Shown here: positions 38,801 through 48,900 of the stretch, one piece after another
Numbering within the stretch: position 1 is the first letter of the stretch
How the letters are laid out: each line of letters opens with the position of its first letter
Assembly (NCBI GenBank): GCA_033239525.1
Contig: BSYO01000036.1
Span: 3,494,126 to 3,558,125, forward strand
Reading direction: 5' to 3'
Length of the DNA: 64,000 nt
Origin: Nepenthes gracilis
Lineage: Eukaryota > Streptophyta > Magnoliopsida > Caryophyllales > Nepenthaceae
Made by a program: the position numbers and the translations under genes
The notes under the pieces: model-generated
What the model was told of the DNA's origin: nothing
The model's database searches: none
What the model saw: the letters and a program-made list of their open reading frames with translations, nothing else

Positions 38801-39143
38801 TGACTGATAATGATATCTTCATCCATGGCCTAATCCCATTTCTTACTTTCATTGCTATGCATGTTTGCAAACATGTGTGTGCCAATGCAGAGCATCGCTC
38901 AGACAAAATGTGGCCCAGTGGAAAGAACGACTCGGCCATACAACCATCGATCTCGGAGTAGCTCCCCAGAAGCTGGAATCATATCAAAATGGAGATATCG
39001 AGGACACTGATCCGATGGACAGATTAAAATCTGTGAAGGGACATCTCGTATCTTTTCCATTGGATTTCATGTCCCATGAAGAGGATCTACGACCCGTCTT
39101 CAATGAAAGCGAGTACTATACTTCGCAGCAGGTATTCCACTAA
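20612..39143 (+). CDS. PLDZETA: Phospholipase D zeta (PX-PH-PLD type), complete, 20 exons
   Basis: The enzyme hydrolyses membrane phospholipids such as phosphatidylcholine to phosphatidic acid; zeta-class PLDs are phosphoinositide-dependent and act in vesicle traffic, root growth and phosphate-starvation responses. Joined exons total 3,312 nt (1,103 aa plus stop), near the usual 1,050-1,110. The start is secure: an in-frame TGA directly precedes the ATG, which is the first AUG of the likely leader. Domains: PX about 50-200, PH about 225-345 ([15 protein letters not shown] to [12 protein letters not shown]), first HKD at 483-490 (H483, K485, D490), variable linker 583-747, second HKD at 903-910 (H903, K905, D910) followed by GSANINDRS. 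There is no C2 domain, which excludes the alpha/beta/delta classes. The C-terminus ends in VFH. All splice sites are GT-AG except a GC donor after exon 10. Several introns carry transposon remnants, but the frame is intact. Zeta1 and zeta2 paralogs cannot be told apart here. Confidence 0.97.
22478..22579 (+). CDS. PLDZETA: PLD-zeta exon 2
   Basis: 34 codons, [20 protein letters not shown]..., within the PX domain. Acceptor TGCTAG preceded by a T-tract, donor GTGGGT. Confidence 0.95.
22731..22846 (+). CDS. PLDZETA: PLD-zeta exon 3
   Basis: [13 protein letters not shown]... with an acidic loop ([12 protein letters not shown]) inside the PX region. The final Arg codon is split across the next intron. 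Confidence 0.95.
22947..23088 (+). CDS. PLDZETA: PLD-zeta exon 4
   Basis: [19 protein letters not shown]... to ...[11 protein letters not shown], the C-terminal part of the PX domain. Donor GTATTC. Confidence 0.95.
23520..23690 (+). CDS. PLDZETA: PLD-zeta exon 5
   Basis: 57 codons, [20 protein letters not shown]... to ...FNDNWQK, linking PX to the start of PH; includes the Cys-rich CCPCN stretch found in plant zeta PLDs. The 4.06-kb intron follows. Confidence 0.95.
23691..27750 (+). other. PLD-zeta intron 5 (4.06 kb)
   Basis: The longest PLD-zeta intron. It contains a direct duplication (25.25-25.40 and 25.49-25.62 kb), poly-T tracts at 23.84-24.02 kb, and a 21-bp repeat TTGGACAAATTTACATCAGA at 25.67 and 25.76 kb. 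No coding exon for another gene is seen. Confidence 0.8.
25250..25620. repeat. Intronic direct duplication (~125 bp units)
   Basis: TAGTTATCTGATAATGTTTA, TTGATATTGAAGAAAGCAAT and CTTGTCTATA followed by AAAAGGTTG(A/G)CCTTCATTAG occur in the same order in 25.26-25.40 kb and 25.49-25.61 kb. Confidence 0.75.
27751..27924 (+). CDS. PLDZETA: PLD-zeta exon 6
   Basis: 58 codons, [20 protein letters not shown]... to ...NPLRHAFK, the core of the PH domain. Confidence 0.95.
28260..29100 (-). pseudogene. LINE reverse-transcriptase-tail fossil (zf-RVT) in PLD-zeta intron 6
   Basis: Minus-strand frames give [13 protein letters not shown]...HNLTRDD...GFSLH, then [20 protein letters not shown] residues in another frame. 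This matches the zinc-binding domain at the end of plant non-LTR retrotransposon polyproteins (PPKVxFFxWxA ... CxLCxxxxExxxHLFxxC). Stops and frameshifts are frequent. It lies antisense to PLD-zeta and has not altered its exons. Confidence 0.7.
29910..30152 (+). CDS. PLDZETA: PLD-zeta exon 7
   Basis: 81 codons, [20 protein letters not shown]... to ...AIENAKSE. It ends the PH domain and enters the catalytic half ([20 protein letters not shown]). Confidence 0.95.
30242..30358 (+). CDS. PLDZETA: PLD-zeta exon 8
   Basis: 39 codons, [20 protein letters not shown]... to ...AKEGVQ, conserved start of the PLD catalytic core. Confidence 0.95.
31320..31459 (+). CDS. PLDZETA: PLD-zeta exon 9
   Basis: [20 protein letters not shown]... 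to ...STGVFL, ending inside the Trp codon (TG|G). Donor GTATGC. Confidence 0.95.
31592..31741 (+). CDS. PLDZETA: PLD-zeta exon 10 (first HKD motif)
   Basis: It encodes [20 protein letters not shown], an intact HxKxxxxD motif, then LCFGRYDT and ends inside the Arg codon of YYNPR. The donor is AAG|GCAAGT: the reading frame requires a GC donor here. Confidence 0.95.
31742..32811 (+). other. PLD-zeta intron 10, GC-AG type
   Basis: Begins GCAAGT and ends CTATCAG. A GC donor with an otherwise perfect consensus (AAG|GCAAGT) is the normal form of the rare GC-AG introns. It contains one copy of the palindromic TATCGG repeat (31.86-32.15 kb). Confidence 0.9.
31860..32150. repeat. Palindromic TATCGG repeat, copy 1
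   Basis: Rich in TATCGG, CCAATATA and GGCTGATATT motifs, with inverted ends, and shares internal blocks (AAAATTGTA..GC..ATAG..TATATC, CCAATAT) with the copy at 42.56 kb. A non-autonomous MITE-like sequence is the simplest reading. Confidence 0.65.
32812..32968 (+). CDS. PLDZETA: PLD-zeta exon 11
   Basis: [20 protein letters not shown]... to ...QRWNHAK, with the conserved [20 protein letters not shown] block. Confidence 0.95.
33035..33529 (+). CDS. PLDZETA: PLD-zeta exon 12 (variable linker)
   Basis: 165 codons, [20 protein letters not shown]... to ...[10 protein letters not shown]. It contains the low-conservation, Ser/Asp-rich region between the two catalytic halves. The intron before it is only 66 nt. 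Confidence 0.95.
34425..34535 (+). CDS. PLDZETA: PLD-zeta exon 13
   Basis: 37 codons, [20 protein letters not shown]... to ...AEHFIYIE; resumes the conserved catalytic core. Confidence 0.95.
34860..35110. repeat. Palindromic TATCGG repeat, copy 2
   Basis: Diverged copy in PLD-zeta intron 13: CTGATACAAAAAATATTG, AATATTGGGCC and CGACTGATATTGATACCAA, with an ATCCATAGA end as in other copies. Confidence 0.5.
35589..35735 (+). CDS. PLDZETA: PLD-zeta exon 14
   Basis: 49 codons, [20 protein letters not shown]... to ...[12 protein letters not shown]. Donor GTGCGA is weaker than most. Confidence 0.95.
35816..36013 (+). CDS. PLDZETA: PLD-zeta exon 15
   Basis: 66 codons, [20 protein letters not shown]... 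with DYISFYGLR, to ...VVSSQ. Confidence 0.95.
36122..36223 (+). CDS. PLDZETA: PLD-zeta exon 16 (second HKD motif)
   Basis: 34 codons, [20 protein letters not shown]... [15 protein letters not shown]903, K905 and D910 are all present. Confidence 0.95.
36300..36425. repeat. Palindromic TATCGG repeat, copy 3
   Basis: Short copy in PLD-zeta intron 16 with TATCGACTGATATACCATGA and ATACCGATATATATTGACCG. Confidence 0.55.
36567..36698 (+). CDS. PLDZETA: PLD-zeta exon 17
   Basis: 44 codons, [20 protein letters not shown]... [17 protein letters not shown]. Confidence 0.95.
36731..37517. mobile_element. hAT-like non-autonomous element in PLD-zeta intron 17
   Basis: The ends are inverted copies: TAGTGTTGTCTAAGG at 36731 and CCTTTGACAACACTA ending at 37517, with further complementary GGCAAGGC/GCCTTGCC blocks inside. 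Many plant hAT-like elements begin TAGTGTTGTCAAAGGC. No transposase is present; a clear 8-bp target duplication was not found. Confidence 0.6.
37610..37675 (+). CDS. PLDZETA: PLD-zeta exon 18
   Basis: 22 codons, [22 protein letters not shown]; acceptor GACACAG, donor GTGAGA. Confidence 0.94.
38539..38600 (+). CDS. PLDZETA: PLD-zeta exon 19
   Basis: [20 protein letters not shown] plus a split Arg codon (CG|A). Donor GTATGT. Confidence 0.94.
38891..39143 (+). CDS. PLDZETA: PLD-zeta exon 20, stop
   Basis: Completes the protein: [20 protein letters not shown]... [20 protein letters not shown] ... ending QVFH and TAA at 39141. 3'UTR sequence follows; no canonical AATAAA was found within the next few hundred bases. 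Confidence 0.95.
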
Positions 39144-40690
39144 GAGAAGCTATATTTCGCTTCAAATGGGTCCCACCTTGGATACCGGGTATTCAACTAC
39201 CACGATCCGGAACATGCCCATGAAGCAGAAAACTGCAGAGAGTTTTCCCTCTGCACAGAGAAAGAGATTGAAGTTTTGTCTCTGCAGAAGGCCATTTTTG
39301 TTTGTGATTGTGTTGCATTTTGCAAGCCACTGTGTACAGCTGAGTCTCATAGAAATGTTGAATTAGGTCATATGTTGCTTTTGTATTATCTGCTGTTCAT
39401 TGATGTTGTAAATTCAGATTTTTATAGTTGTGTATAAGATGTGCTGTTCTGTATTGTATTTGCCAGCTTTTTATTATTTTTTTATAAAGGAATTTTGTTA
39501 GTAGCAGCAAAATTATGGCAAAAATTTGTGGTTTATTTTCATAAATAGAGCTATGTCTGCAGGGACAGAATGATGGTGGAATCGAAATTGATATCTAAAA
39601 GTGTAATAATAATTTTATTTAAATTGATATTTGGTAGAATTTAAATTCTAATGTTTGGATTATATAAAAAAATAATAATTTTGAGAGAAGAAGAAATTCT
39701 AATTTAAATTTGTAATAGATATGTAAAAATAGCAAAAATAGTAAACCCAAAAATAAATTGTAAAATTCTTAAAATTATGAAAATTAATACAAACACATTT
39801 AAAAATATTTTTCTATGCAGATTGTTTTTTTTATATATATATTTGTTTAGAAAATGCTTTTACATAAATTTTTAATTTTTATTTATTTTTAAGCAATGTT
39901 TATTTATATGAATAATATTTTACTTAATAATAGAAAAAATCACTGACTAATTGGACTTGATTTGGTTTAATTTAGGAGTCGAATGGGTACTACTAGTAAG
40001 AGTTTTGGGCCAAGTGAAAGGCTATTATTATTATTATTATTATATATATATATATTTGTTTATATATTCTACATGCATATAATTTTTTACAAAAATTTTA
40101 GGCACCACTTTTCTTCTAAATTTTATTTTTTAGATAATATTTTTATGTAATGTTTTAAAAGTTAAATTGAAAATCAAACCATATTTGGACAAATTTGCCT
40201 AATCAAAATAATTAAAAATATATTATTTATCTGGTTTGGTCTAACCTGAGGCTATCCCAAACTCCTTGAATGGAATGAGAAGTGCGAATATTCTCAATAC
40301 AAAAATCTTAACAATTTGGCACGCTTTATAAATGCATGAAGTCGAAGGTTATGCAAAGTAATCATCAAAATTAACTTAATTAAGTAAGTTTTAAAAAGTT
40401 AGTAGCTATGTTAATAAGATAGATCTAAATAGAGACCTAATTATCGAGTGTAAGACCATTTTAATAAAAATAATAATAATCTAAAATAAAATACATATTT
40501 AAAAAAAAAAAAGCAACCAAAAGACTGACATACTAATAAAAAATTAAAAGATATTATATGATACTAAAGTAAGAATGAAATACCCAATTAATTAAAATAT
40601 AATATAATACATGCATATAATTTTTTTGGCCAATGGTGATTAAAAAAAACCTGTGAGGGATGTACTAACCAAAAACAGCTCATTAATGGT
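39144..40690. other. PLD-zeta 3'UTR and PLD-zeta/TEN1 spacer
   Basis: The first ~350 bases are probably 3'UTR. The rest is AT-rich, with a (TTA)n/(TA)n microsatellite at about 40023-40057 and no gene. Confidence 0.5.
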
Positions 40691-40732
40691 GATTAAAAAC
40701 CTGTGAGAGAACATTTGTGTTGGCCAATGGTG
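40628..40732 (+). promoter_or_regulatory. TEN1 promoter with duplicated block and two CCAAT boxes
   Basis: AATGGTGATTAAAAA...CCTGTGAG occurs twice (about 40633 and 40685), and GGCCAATGG occurs at 40628 and 40722. This lies directly upstream of the inferred first TEN1 exon. No clear TATA box is visible. Confidence 0.4.
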
Positions 40733-40734
40733 GG

Positions 40735-40838
40735 CATTATTGATCCTCTGACGAAGAAACCTCTCCCGCCATCTTGTTCTTTCAATAGCACGCGGGGGTG
40801 TTTCAGTTCGCGCAGAAACCTGGTTACGTCCTTTACTG
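40735..40838 (+). other. TEN1: Probable TEN1 5'UTR exon
   Basis: A GC-richer leader-like stretch ends at a strong donor, CTG|GTAAGT at 40839. The next good acceptor is TTGCAG at 42824, 34 bases before the TEN1 ATG. The 5' end is not defined by the sequence. Confidence 0.45.
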
Positions 40839-42559
40839 GTAAGTGGGAATTCTCATACTGCTCTTCTCGTTTGCATTGCATTGCAAATATGGAGAACTTC
40901 CTCACTTTTTCTCCTCGAGGAAAAAATAAAATTGATTGGCGTTTGTTTTGCGAGGATTTCATGTGGTTGATCTTTCAACCCTAATCCCAGAAAAGCGTTG
41001 TTTCAAGTGAGGCTTACGCTTTAACTTGATTCTTAGCAATTTGCGTTTGCATTCAGACAAAAAATGCTGACATATAAGTGATGGGTCGAATTCTTTTGCT
41101 TTCCCTTCTTAGATATGGATCTGATTTAGCTTAAATTTTTGGTATTTGCTGGTCATTAACATCATATCCGAGCTTCTCTGGCAAATTTTGAAATTATAAT
41201 TGAGTTTTGAGCACAAGATAAGAGATGGACCCTCATTTAATATGCGCTAAGAGGCATGTCAAAGGGTAAAACTACCGCTGGCTTTTTCCTGACATTTTAG
41301 AATCCGGTGGGCTTGTTCTTGGAGGGTTGATTATTCTCCAATCATGCCAGCTCTTTGCCCTCCATTCATTAAAAAAAAAAAAAAAACTTCAACCAATCTT
41401 TATACCCAATTTTTCATTCGTTTTTCAAATTTCTGTATTCCTGATTCTGAACCTCGTCCATATTCTTCAAATGTGGTGATTAAGCTTTCCCTGTAAGGTC
41501 ATCTCTTCCAGGTGATGATGTCCGTTCGTTGGGTGTCATAAGTTTGGGGAACTTCTCTTATGCAGCTTTAGGTGTTCGAGAAATTGCATAAGTCATACCT
41601 TATGCTTGCTGAGTTTTAGCTCATTTTCTTGTGCATTTCATACCTATTGGATCTATTATCTGGTAGTTCACTTGATTGCTTGAGAAAAAGATTTTGGTGG
41701 CGCATGAGAGCAGCGCATGTGACGGCATGAATAGAAGAGGGGTGCCTAATGCATGCTTAATGAGAAAACGTGTGTGGAAAATAGTGGCGTTTGCTATTGA
41801 TACGTTCTTGAATGGCATATATGCATTGCTTGCTAGGAGTCACACCTGATACATACATAACAGGCGCATAAGCACTATGACAATTTTGCCTTTGGTGTTC
41901 GAACCCATTCGAGCATATATATATCCGTATTCTGATTTTTAGGGTTATCTTAGAGCATATTGACAGAAAGGGGCGCCGACTTGAGGAGAAATAAATGAGT
42001 AAATAGAAGAATGGGAAGATTTAGACACCCGTTTGAGGTTCGATTCAAGTTATATCTTTCGCTAAGTTTGAGTATATTATTCTAGATTCGGTTATAGAAT
42101 GTTTTTTTTTTTCTTTGTATTCTCTTGTCCGGTTGATAGATGTTTTGGTATTTGTATTAATCGTTTTTTTTCATAGGATTGTGGAGGACCTTTATTGGAG
42201 GGGTTTATTCGTAATCCAATCTTACAATAGTGGAGATGGTTTGAGCGTAGTGTCTCATGGTTTTTTCTTAGCTGAAAAAGGTTTTCACGTAAATTTGTTT
42301 ATACAACTTATATACTTGGTTGCATGTATTGTTTTTGTTTCTAGTATTTAATCAGGAAAAAAGGGTGGCGGATGGTGTTGGGAGTTTCAGATCCACTATC
42401 CGTGTAAATCCCAACATTGTTCTGGTCAGTTTATGCATGTGAGGGTCAATTATTTGAAGCTGATTTTATTATCTTGAAGAAGAATAAATAGATTACCTTA
42501 TTAATTAATCACATTAGATGGAATTTTTTTTTTTGGTTCTTAGAATTGGATGCAAGAAT

Positions 42560-42786
42560 AGATAAAAATATCGGTATTAGTTGTGGTTATATTAGTATCA
42601 GAGATATTAAATAATACGTATCAATATTGGATTTATCGGACCAAAAAAAAAAATCTGAAAATTGTAGGCAGATAGGGCTATATCGGCCAATATACAAATA
42701 TATCGCTATACTTTTACTATATTGGAAAATATCAGTATCCAAGGGTCCAATGCTGATATATATCAGCCGATATTTTTAACCATAGA
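42560..42786. repeat. Palindromic TATCGG repeat, copy 4
   Basis: Best-preserved copy, in the TEN1 5'UTR intron. Left end AGATAAAAATATCGGTATTAG and right end CAGCCGATATTTTTAACCATA are inverted; centre TATATCGGCCAATATA. Confidence 0.7.
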
Positions 42787-42858
42787 TACAAGCCTCTGAT
42801 TCTAAATGCCTATCTTAATTGCAGTTAGCTAAAAGTCATCATCATCATCATCATTTCC

Positions 42859-42962
42859 ATGGCATCAACTATAGTGAATTCTGGTGCATTGGTTGTTCTA
42901 CAAGAGCTGAACCCTTCATCCCCATACTTCAAGCATGGGGCATCGCTTCGAGTTACTGGAAA
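42859..42962 (+). CDS. TEN1: TEN1 coding exon 1
   Basis: 34 codons plus two bases, MASTIVNSGALVVLQELNPS ... SLRVTG, donor AA|GTGAGC. The 5'UTR part of this exon begins at 42825 after TTGCAG and includes a CAT-trinucleotide run. Confidence 0.9.
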
Positions 42963-45900
42963 GTGAGCAATTGTCTTTCTTGTGTTAGTTTTTGCATTTG
43001 TTCTTGACAACTGTGATAGATTTTATGAGATTCAAATCATTTACCAATTATTGGAATTATCACATTATTTTACAATTAATAATATGGAATTAAAGATATT
43101 GATAACATACCTGAATTTATAATTAATGTTATTATCTCAATTAACTTAAAATTGATTTCTCTCCATTTACATTTATCTCTCTTCCATCATCAGAATTACC
43201 GTGTTTTGTGTGTGGAGAACTATTGTACAGTTTTTCTAGGGGATTTCTTGACTGCAGAGTCAATTAAAACAAAACTTCCTCCAATTCAAATCTTAAAGTA
43301 GGATCTTATAATCTAGAAAAACCTGTCGTTGATTATTCTCAACAAATGATGGGTATTTCTGTCATTAATATGATAGAAATAGAACCGATTTCTTAATTAT
43401 AAAAATATCATTCTTTTTATCAAAGTTTGGGACTATTAAGTCAAAAATTTTTTTTATAAAATATTACAAAATCATATAAGATCTTAATTTTTAATCATTT
43501 TAATAAATTATTAAATATGAGTCACATCATATAGGGTAATTGTGACAAACTAATCCTATTGATTTAACCTCAATACTCTGAAGTAAGATGTGCTTAACTT
43601 TCTGATGCTTGTTTGAGTAGGTATGGCAATGATTATTTTTTATTCCAATGAAGTTCACCAATTTTTGAACTTGGCAATTAAGTCTAAACTTTGAATTTTT
43701 TTCATTAAGATTCTATTAAAATGATGTATACTAAAATAGCAGTTGAACTTTGGAGTGACCTAAGAATTGAAAATAATTTGCAGCAAGCAAGAGATCTTCT
43801 TGCATTTGATGTTTGCTAACATAACGGAATTTTGTGAGAAATTAGAATATTGTAACTTAGGCTTTGATCTCTTGGAGGACTTTCAACAGAATTCATGGGC
43901 GGATACAAGGGTCTGTTTTCCTGTGGGATCAATACACAAAGTGATTTTATATAAATTATCATGAAAAATCGTCACTTTTCATAGTTTTATTGTTTTAACA
44001 AGGTAAACATTTTACATTATTGTTTCCCGTAAAAAGATAGCAAAAAATTAACTAATTTTAGAGACTTAAGTGAGTTATAGTAGTCCATAAATTAATTTAG
44101 GGGGGTTAATAAAAAATATTTCGGCAGGGTTAACTAAAATTTTCAATTTAGTTATTTGTATATTTGTATCTAATCCATTTTATTTAGATAATGTCTTTCA
44201 GAAGGGGTCAACTAACCACTATCCTTTGTACACTAGTTCCACCCTCCAAAGAATTGATGTCTTTCAATTTCAGCACTAGATTTTTATGCAACTTTTTAGA
44301 ATAGTAAACTCTAGTCAAGGAAATTTTAGTCATTATATAGAGTTTGTAGCAAGCCCTAGAAAATCTATCTATCTATCTATCTCTCTCTCTCTATATATAT
44401 ATATATGTATGTATGTATGTATGTATATGTGCATTCTCATAATCCTTAATCATAAGGGAAAATAAAATCTTGCTCTCACTCTCCTACTTTCTCTAATATA
44501 ACATAGTATCAGAGAGGGAAGTGTTTGCTGCTGTTGCCGCCACTGCCACTGCCAACCCTAGATGAAATAAGTGTCCCTTTCCCTATAGGTCGAAAACACC
44601 AAGACAAGTTTCCTGTTTGAGTGGATTTGAGCCATTTGTTTTGAGATCTATGGTTTTGCTGAGAAACCTAGATTGGTTGTGTTCTTACTCCATTCAACAA
44701 ATCACGGCTTGAAATCTTCAGGTTCTTGTGCATTGTAGCTGCCCTAATATGTGATTGAAGCAAACCATGCCGGTTCTCTTTGATTTCTCCATTTTTTAGT
44801 TTCAAACAGTTGTAGTGTTTGAAAGGTGTTTGTTTGGTTTCATGTTTCTTCTTGGTTTCAAACAGTGTTCATTTTCAAACAGTGTTCAGTGGATTCTCAG
44901 TTGGTGAAGCGTCTCTTGTTTGGTGGGGGTATTGACTCTAGGGGGTGTCCCTCTCGTTGCTTCCTCTTTTAAAAAAAAAAGAATTCTAAGAGTCAGGATG
45001 TGGTGCTGCAGAAGGGCCAGTAACAAGTATCTCCTATTGTTGTGAATTTGTGTTTGGGCCTTTACAATATTTGTCCTCTCTTTTGTTTGTTGTGCAGTAT
45101 TTCTTTCCTTTATTTTTAGATATTGACTATACGGTATGACGATTGGAAGTGCATCTGGTGGAGTGTTTCTACTCAAAGAATGAATCCAAAATTATTGTCT
45201 CTGATACTATTACAACTATGCTTCCTACAATTACAAAGTAGCGTCTAGTTAGGACGAATTATCAGTATTTGACGAAGATTGTGCTACTTGCTATTTGAAG
45301 ACTTGGTAAGGTGCACCACTTCACCAATGATTTTCCGATTCTAACACAGATTCTTTTGATGCCTGAGCATGGCTACATGAAGATGCTTTCCTTTATATTC
45401 AATTGATTAATTCTATGGAACAAATGATGGCTATTTTGGTGACAGACAATGATACTACTAAGGAGTTTTGGAATTATCCGTTAATTCTTTACTTTAAGAA
45501 ATATAACATGTCAAGGATATTTGATATATCTAAATCTTTCTTTCAAATGGATCAGAAGGATTAGAGTATAACTGATTATTTTGCTACTTTCAAGGAGCTC
45601 TATGAGGAACTGAATGTACTCATGCATATCACCAACAATATGAAGCAAATACGAAAGCAACGCAAACAATTAGCTATTTTGTGCTTTCTTGCTAGGCTCA
45701 AACTTGACTTTGAATTTGCTCAATGATTTTTGCGAATTCCGATGTTACTTAATTGACTGATGTGTTTTCTCGAATTATACAAGTTGACTACAAGACTTCG
45801 CTATCAGTTACTGCCAGTCTTGTTGGCGTAGGGAAGGAAGAAAAAGTAGGGGAGAGGAAGGAGAACAGAAGGAAGAGAGATAGATGGAGAATAGAAATCA

Positions 45901-48900
45901 GAGAGAGAGGTAAAGACTAGAAAGAAATGAGACCAAAAGGGAGAGGGGAAGGAAAGTACAAGCACTTAAATTTATTCAATTTATCAATATTAAATCAAAT
46001 ATTAGAGTTAGGATTCTTATATAGGGAACCTTAGTCCTAGGATAATTTGAAAACAAAATCAAATCTAAGAACTTTTAATTTAGAAATAATATAAATTGAA
46101 AATAAAATATCTTCTAAGTGGAACAATAAATAAAATCTAGTTTAAAAATAAAATCAACTCTACTTTAGAAATCAAATCTCTAAATCAAATCAAATTTTTA
46201 TATCCATTTGGAAATAAAATCAAATCACATCTTTGCATCCATAATGTTTGCATCAATTCATCTCGGGTGGTTAGGACTCGACCCTGTCGAGTAAAACTTT
46301 TGTAGTCAATTATCCAACCACAAGTTGAGCGGTTGTGCAATCTTTCGTCGACGGTGAAAGACACATGTGAGTGGGAGCCGAAATCTAATTGAGTGACTAA
46401 TGTCTCTGGAGGGAATTAGACTTGGGCCTGAAGATGTGCAATTTTGCTGACTCTAATAGAATTTCAAAAGATTTGAGTCTAACTGTTAGAATAACTCTTG
46501 AGAGATCTATGTATTCTTGGACTCTGGTTGGCTAACCCAATGGACAAGGAAGCATTGAACCACTCCATCTCTAATAAACATAATCTACTTATCTAAAATA
46601 GTATCAATTTTGTCGTTGTGTGCCGGTAGGGGGAGAGATGTACAGGATTGGGTGGCATTCAATATGTGGCACATTTGGGGGTACGTCAAAAGGATTAACA
46701 GGTAGAAAAAAATTACCTTTATAAGTAATTAAATATTTAAAATTGAAAGTATGATGAAAACCAAAATGAGATGGAATATCAATAATATATGCATTTGATC
46801 TAATCTGTTGTAAAATTTTAAATGGACCAGCACTATTAGTCTGCAATTTAGAAACGTGCCAATATAGGCGCCCCTCTGGCCTGATTCAAACTATAATATA
46901 AGTTTTTACATTAAATTCCACTTTTTTTTAAGCGTATCAGTGTGAAGTTTATATAATGCCTTATTTGCCTCCAATTGTTTATTGATCTTGATGTGTAAGT
47001 CATGAAGGTGTTGTACAAAAGTTTCTGCTGTTATGAACACACTAACATATGGGGATATCAGGATAAGGTCCAATGGTTTTCTAGATTTGTAACCATATAC
47101 AACTTCAAATGGATTCATGCTTACAAATCTATTGACAGAGTTATTATATGCAGATTGAGCGGTGGAAAGAATTAAGTCCCAATTCCTAAGATATTCCTAA
47201 ACCAAACATCATAACAAGTTATCTAAATTTCGATTGACAATTTCAATTTGACCATTTGTTTGAGGGTGGTAGGCGGCAGAAAACTTTAGTTTGGTACCAA
47301 CCATGTGTTACATAGTCCTCCAAAAATGACTGGTAAAACGAACGTCCATATTAGAAATAATAATCTTAGGAAAATCATATAACATAACAATCTCAACAAA
47401 GTAAAGGCGAGCAATTCGATAAGTATTAGCAGTCTTACTACACGGAATGAAGTTGGCCATTATAGAAAAATGATCTACAATGATAAAGATGGAATCGTGT
47501 TGTTTAGAGGTACATAGGAGCCTTAACACAAAGTTCATATTTACGTCATGCCAGAGACCATTAGGTACGGGTAGAGGGGTATAGATGTCAATGTTTTTCT
47601 TTTTATATTTTACTAACTGGTATATTTGACAAGTACTGACAATTTTGGCCACATCTTTGTGTAAACTAGGCTAGAAAAATTGTTGTTCAACCTCATCTAT
47701 TGTTTTATCATATCTAAAATGGCTCAATAAACCACTAGCATCCAACTCCTAGATTATGAATTTTCGGACAGATGTTTTCGAGATACAAAATTTATTAACC
47801 TAGAATAAGTACCCATCCAGAATACAAAAACCTTCCATAGTGTTTGAATGCCGACATTACAAAGTTAGGAAGATTTTACTAAAATCAGGGCAGGACTCGT
47901 ATTTATCTTTAAGTCTTTTAAAACCAACAATTTTAACTTGAACAGTAGATAACAATGACAGACGATGACTCAAGGCATCGGCTGCTTGATTCTCGACTCC
48001 CTTATTATATTTTAAGACAAAAGAATAGGCTTGTAAATATTCAATTTACAATTGAAAGTGAATGAGCTGCGGGGACTGTGGTCATCCTCTCCTTTATAAT
48101 TTTGAAAGTTTTTGTATTATCAGGAGACCAAGTGAATTTTTCCTTCTTTATGTAATCAGTGAAAGGAGCTATAATTGTACTAAATCTGTTAATGAATCGG
48201 CGATAAAAAGTAGCTAAGTCATAAAAATTTCAGACTTCATGGGCGGATTTTAGGTTCAGACCAATTTATGATTGCTTGGATCTTTGCAGGGTTGGCAAAA
48301 ATACCGTTATAAGAAATAATAAAGCTTAGGAAAGTTATTTGATTCGAAAAGAAGGAACATTTCTTTATATTTTACTTTGATATAAGTGTGAAAAATAGTA
48401 TGACGACGCCAATTATCAGCCACTTTAGATTGCATCAAGGTGCATCGTACAACTTTCAGGAATGGCATATTGGGGAAGGAAGAATGGGAGCCTAGGCTAG
48501 GGGAATTAGTGTTGATACAACCCACAAATATGTTACTATCATTATCATTTAAATCATCAAACTCCTCTAATTTGAGCTCATATACTTGTTTTTTAGGGGG
48601 TTCATCATTTATTTCATCTTGTCTATCAATTAATAAGATTTTACTTGGATATTTGGAAAAAATATATTTAAAACCTTTATAATTAAAGTACTGTAACTGA
48701 GAAGTTCTTCTTGGATTTTCAATACCCTATCCTCGGACTTCCCTTGCAAGGGAATTTGTGGATGGAAGGGGTCCTAGAACAGACTTAGAGTTAGGAGTAG
48801 GATTATACAATGTGGATTGACGATACAGTGGTTTGGTAACTAACTCGAAGTCTCGAACCAAATTGAACACATGGTCTAAGGTGATAACTCCACAGAGGAC

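Noticed and set aside
44358..44430. Short TATC/GTAT repeats as a CRISPR-like array
   Set aside because: Simple microsatellite without spacers, inside a copia LTR in a plant genome.
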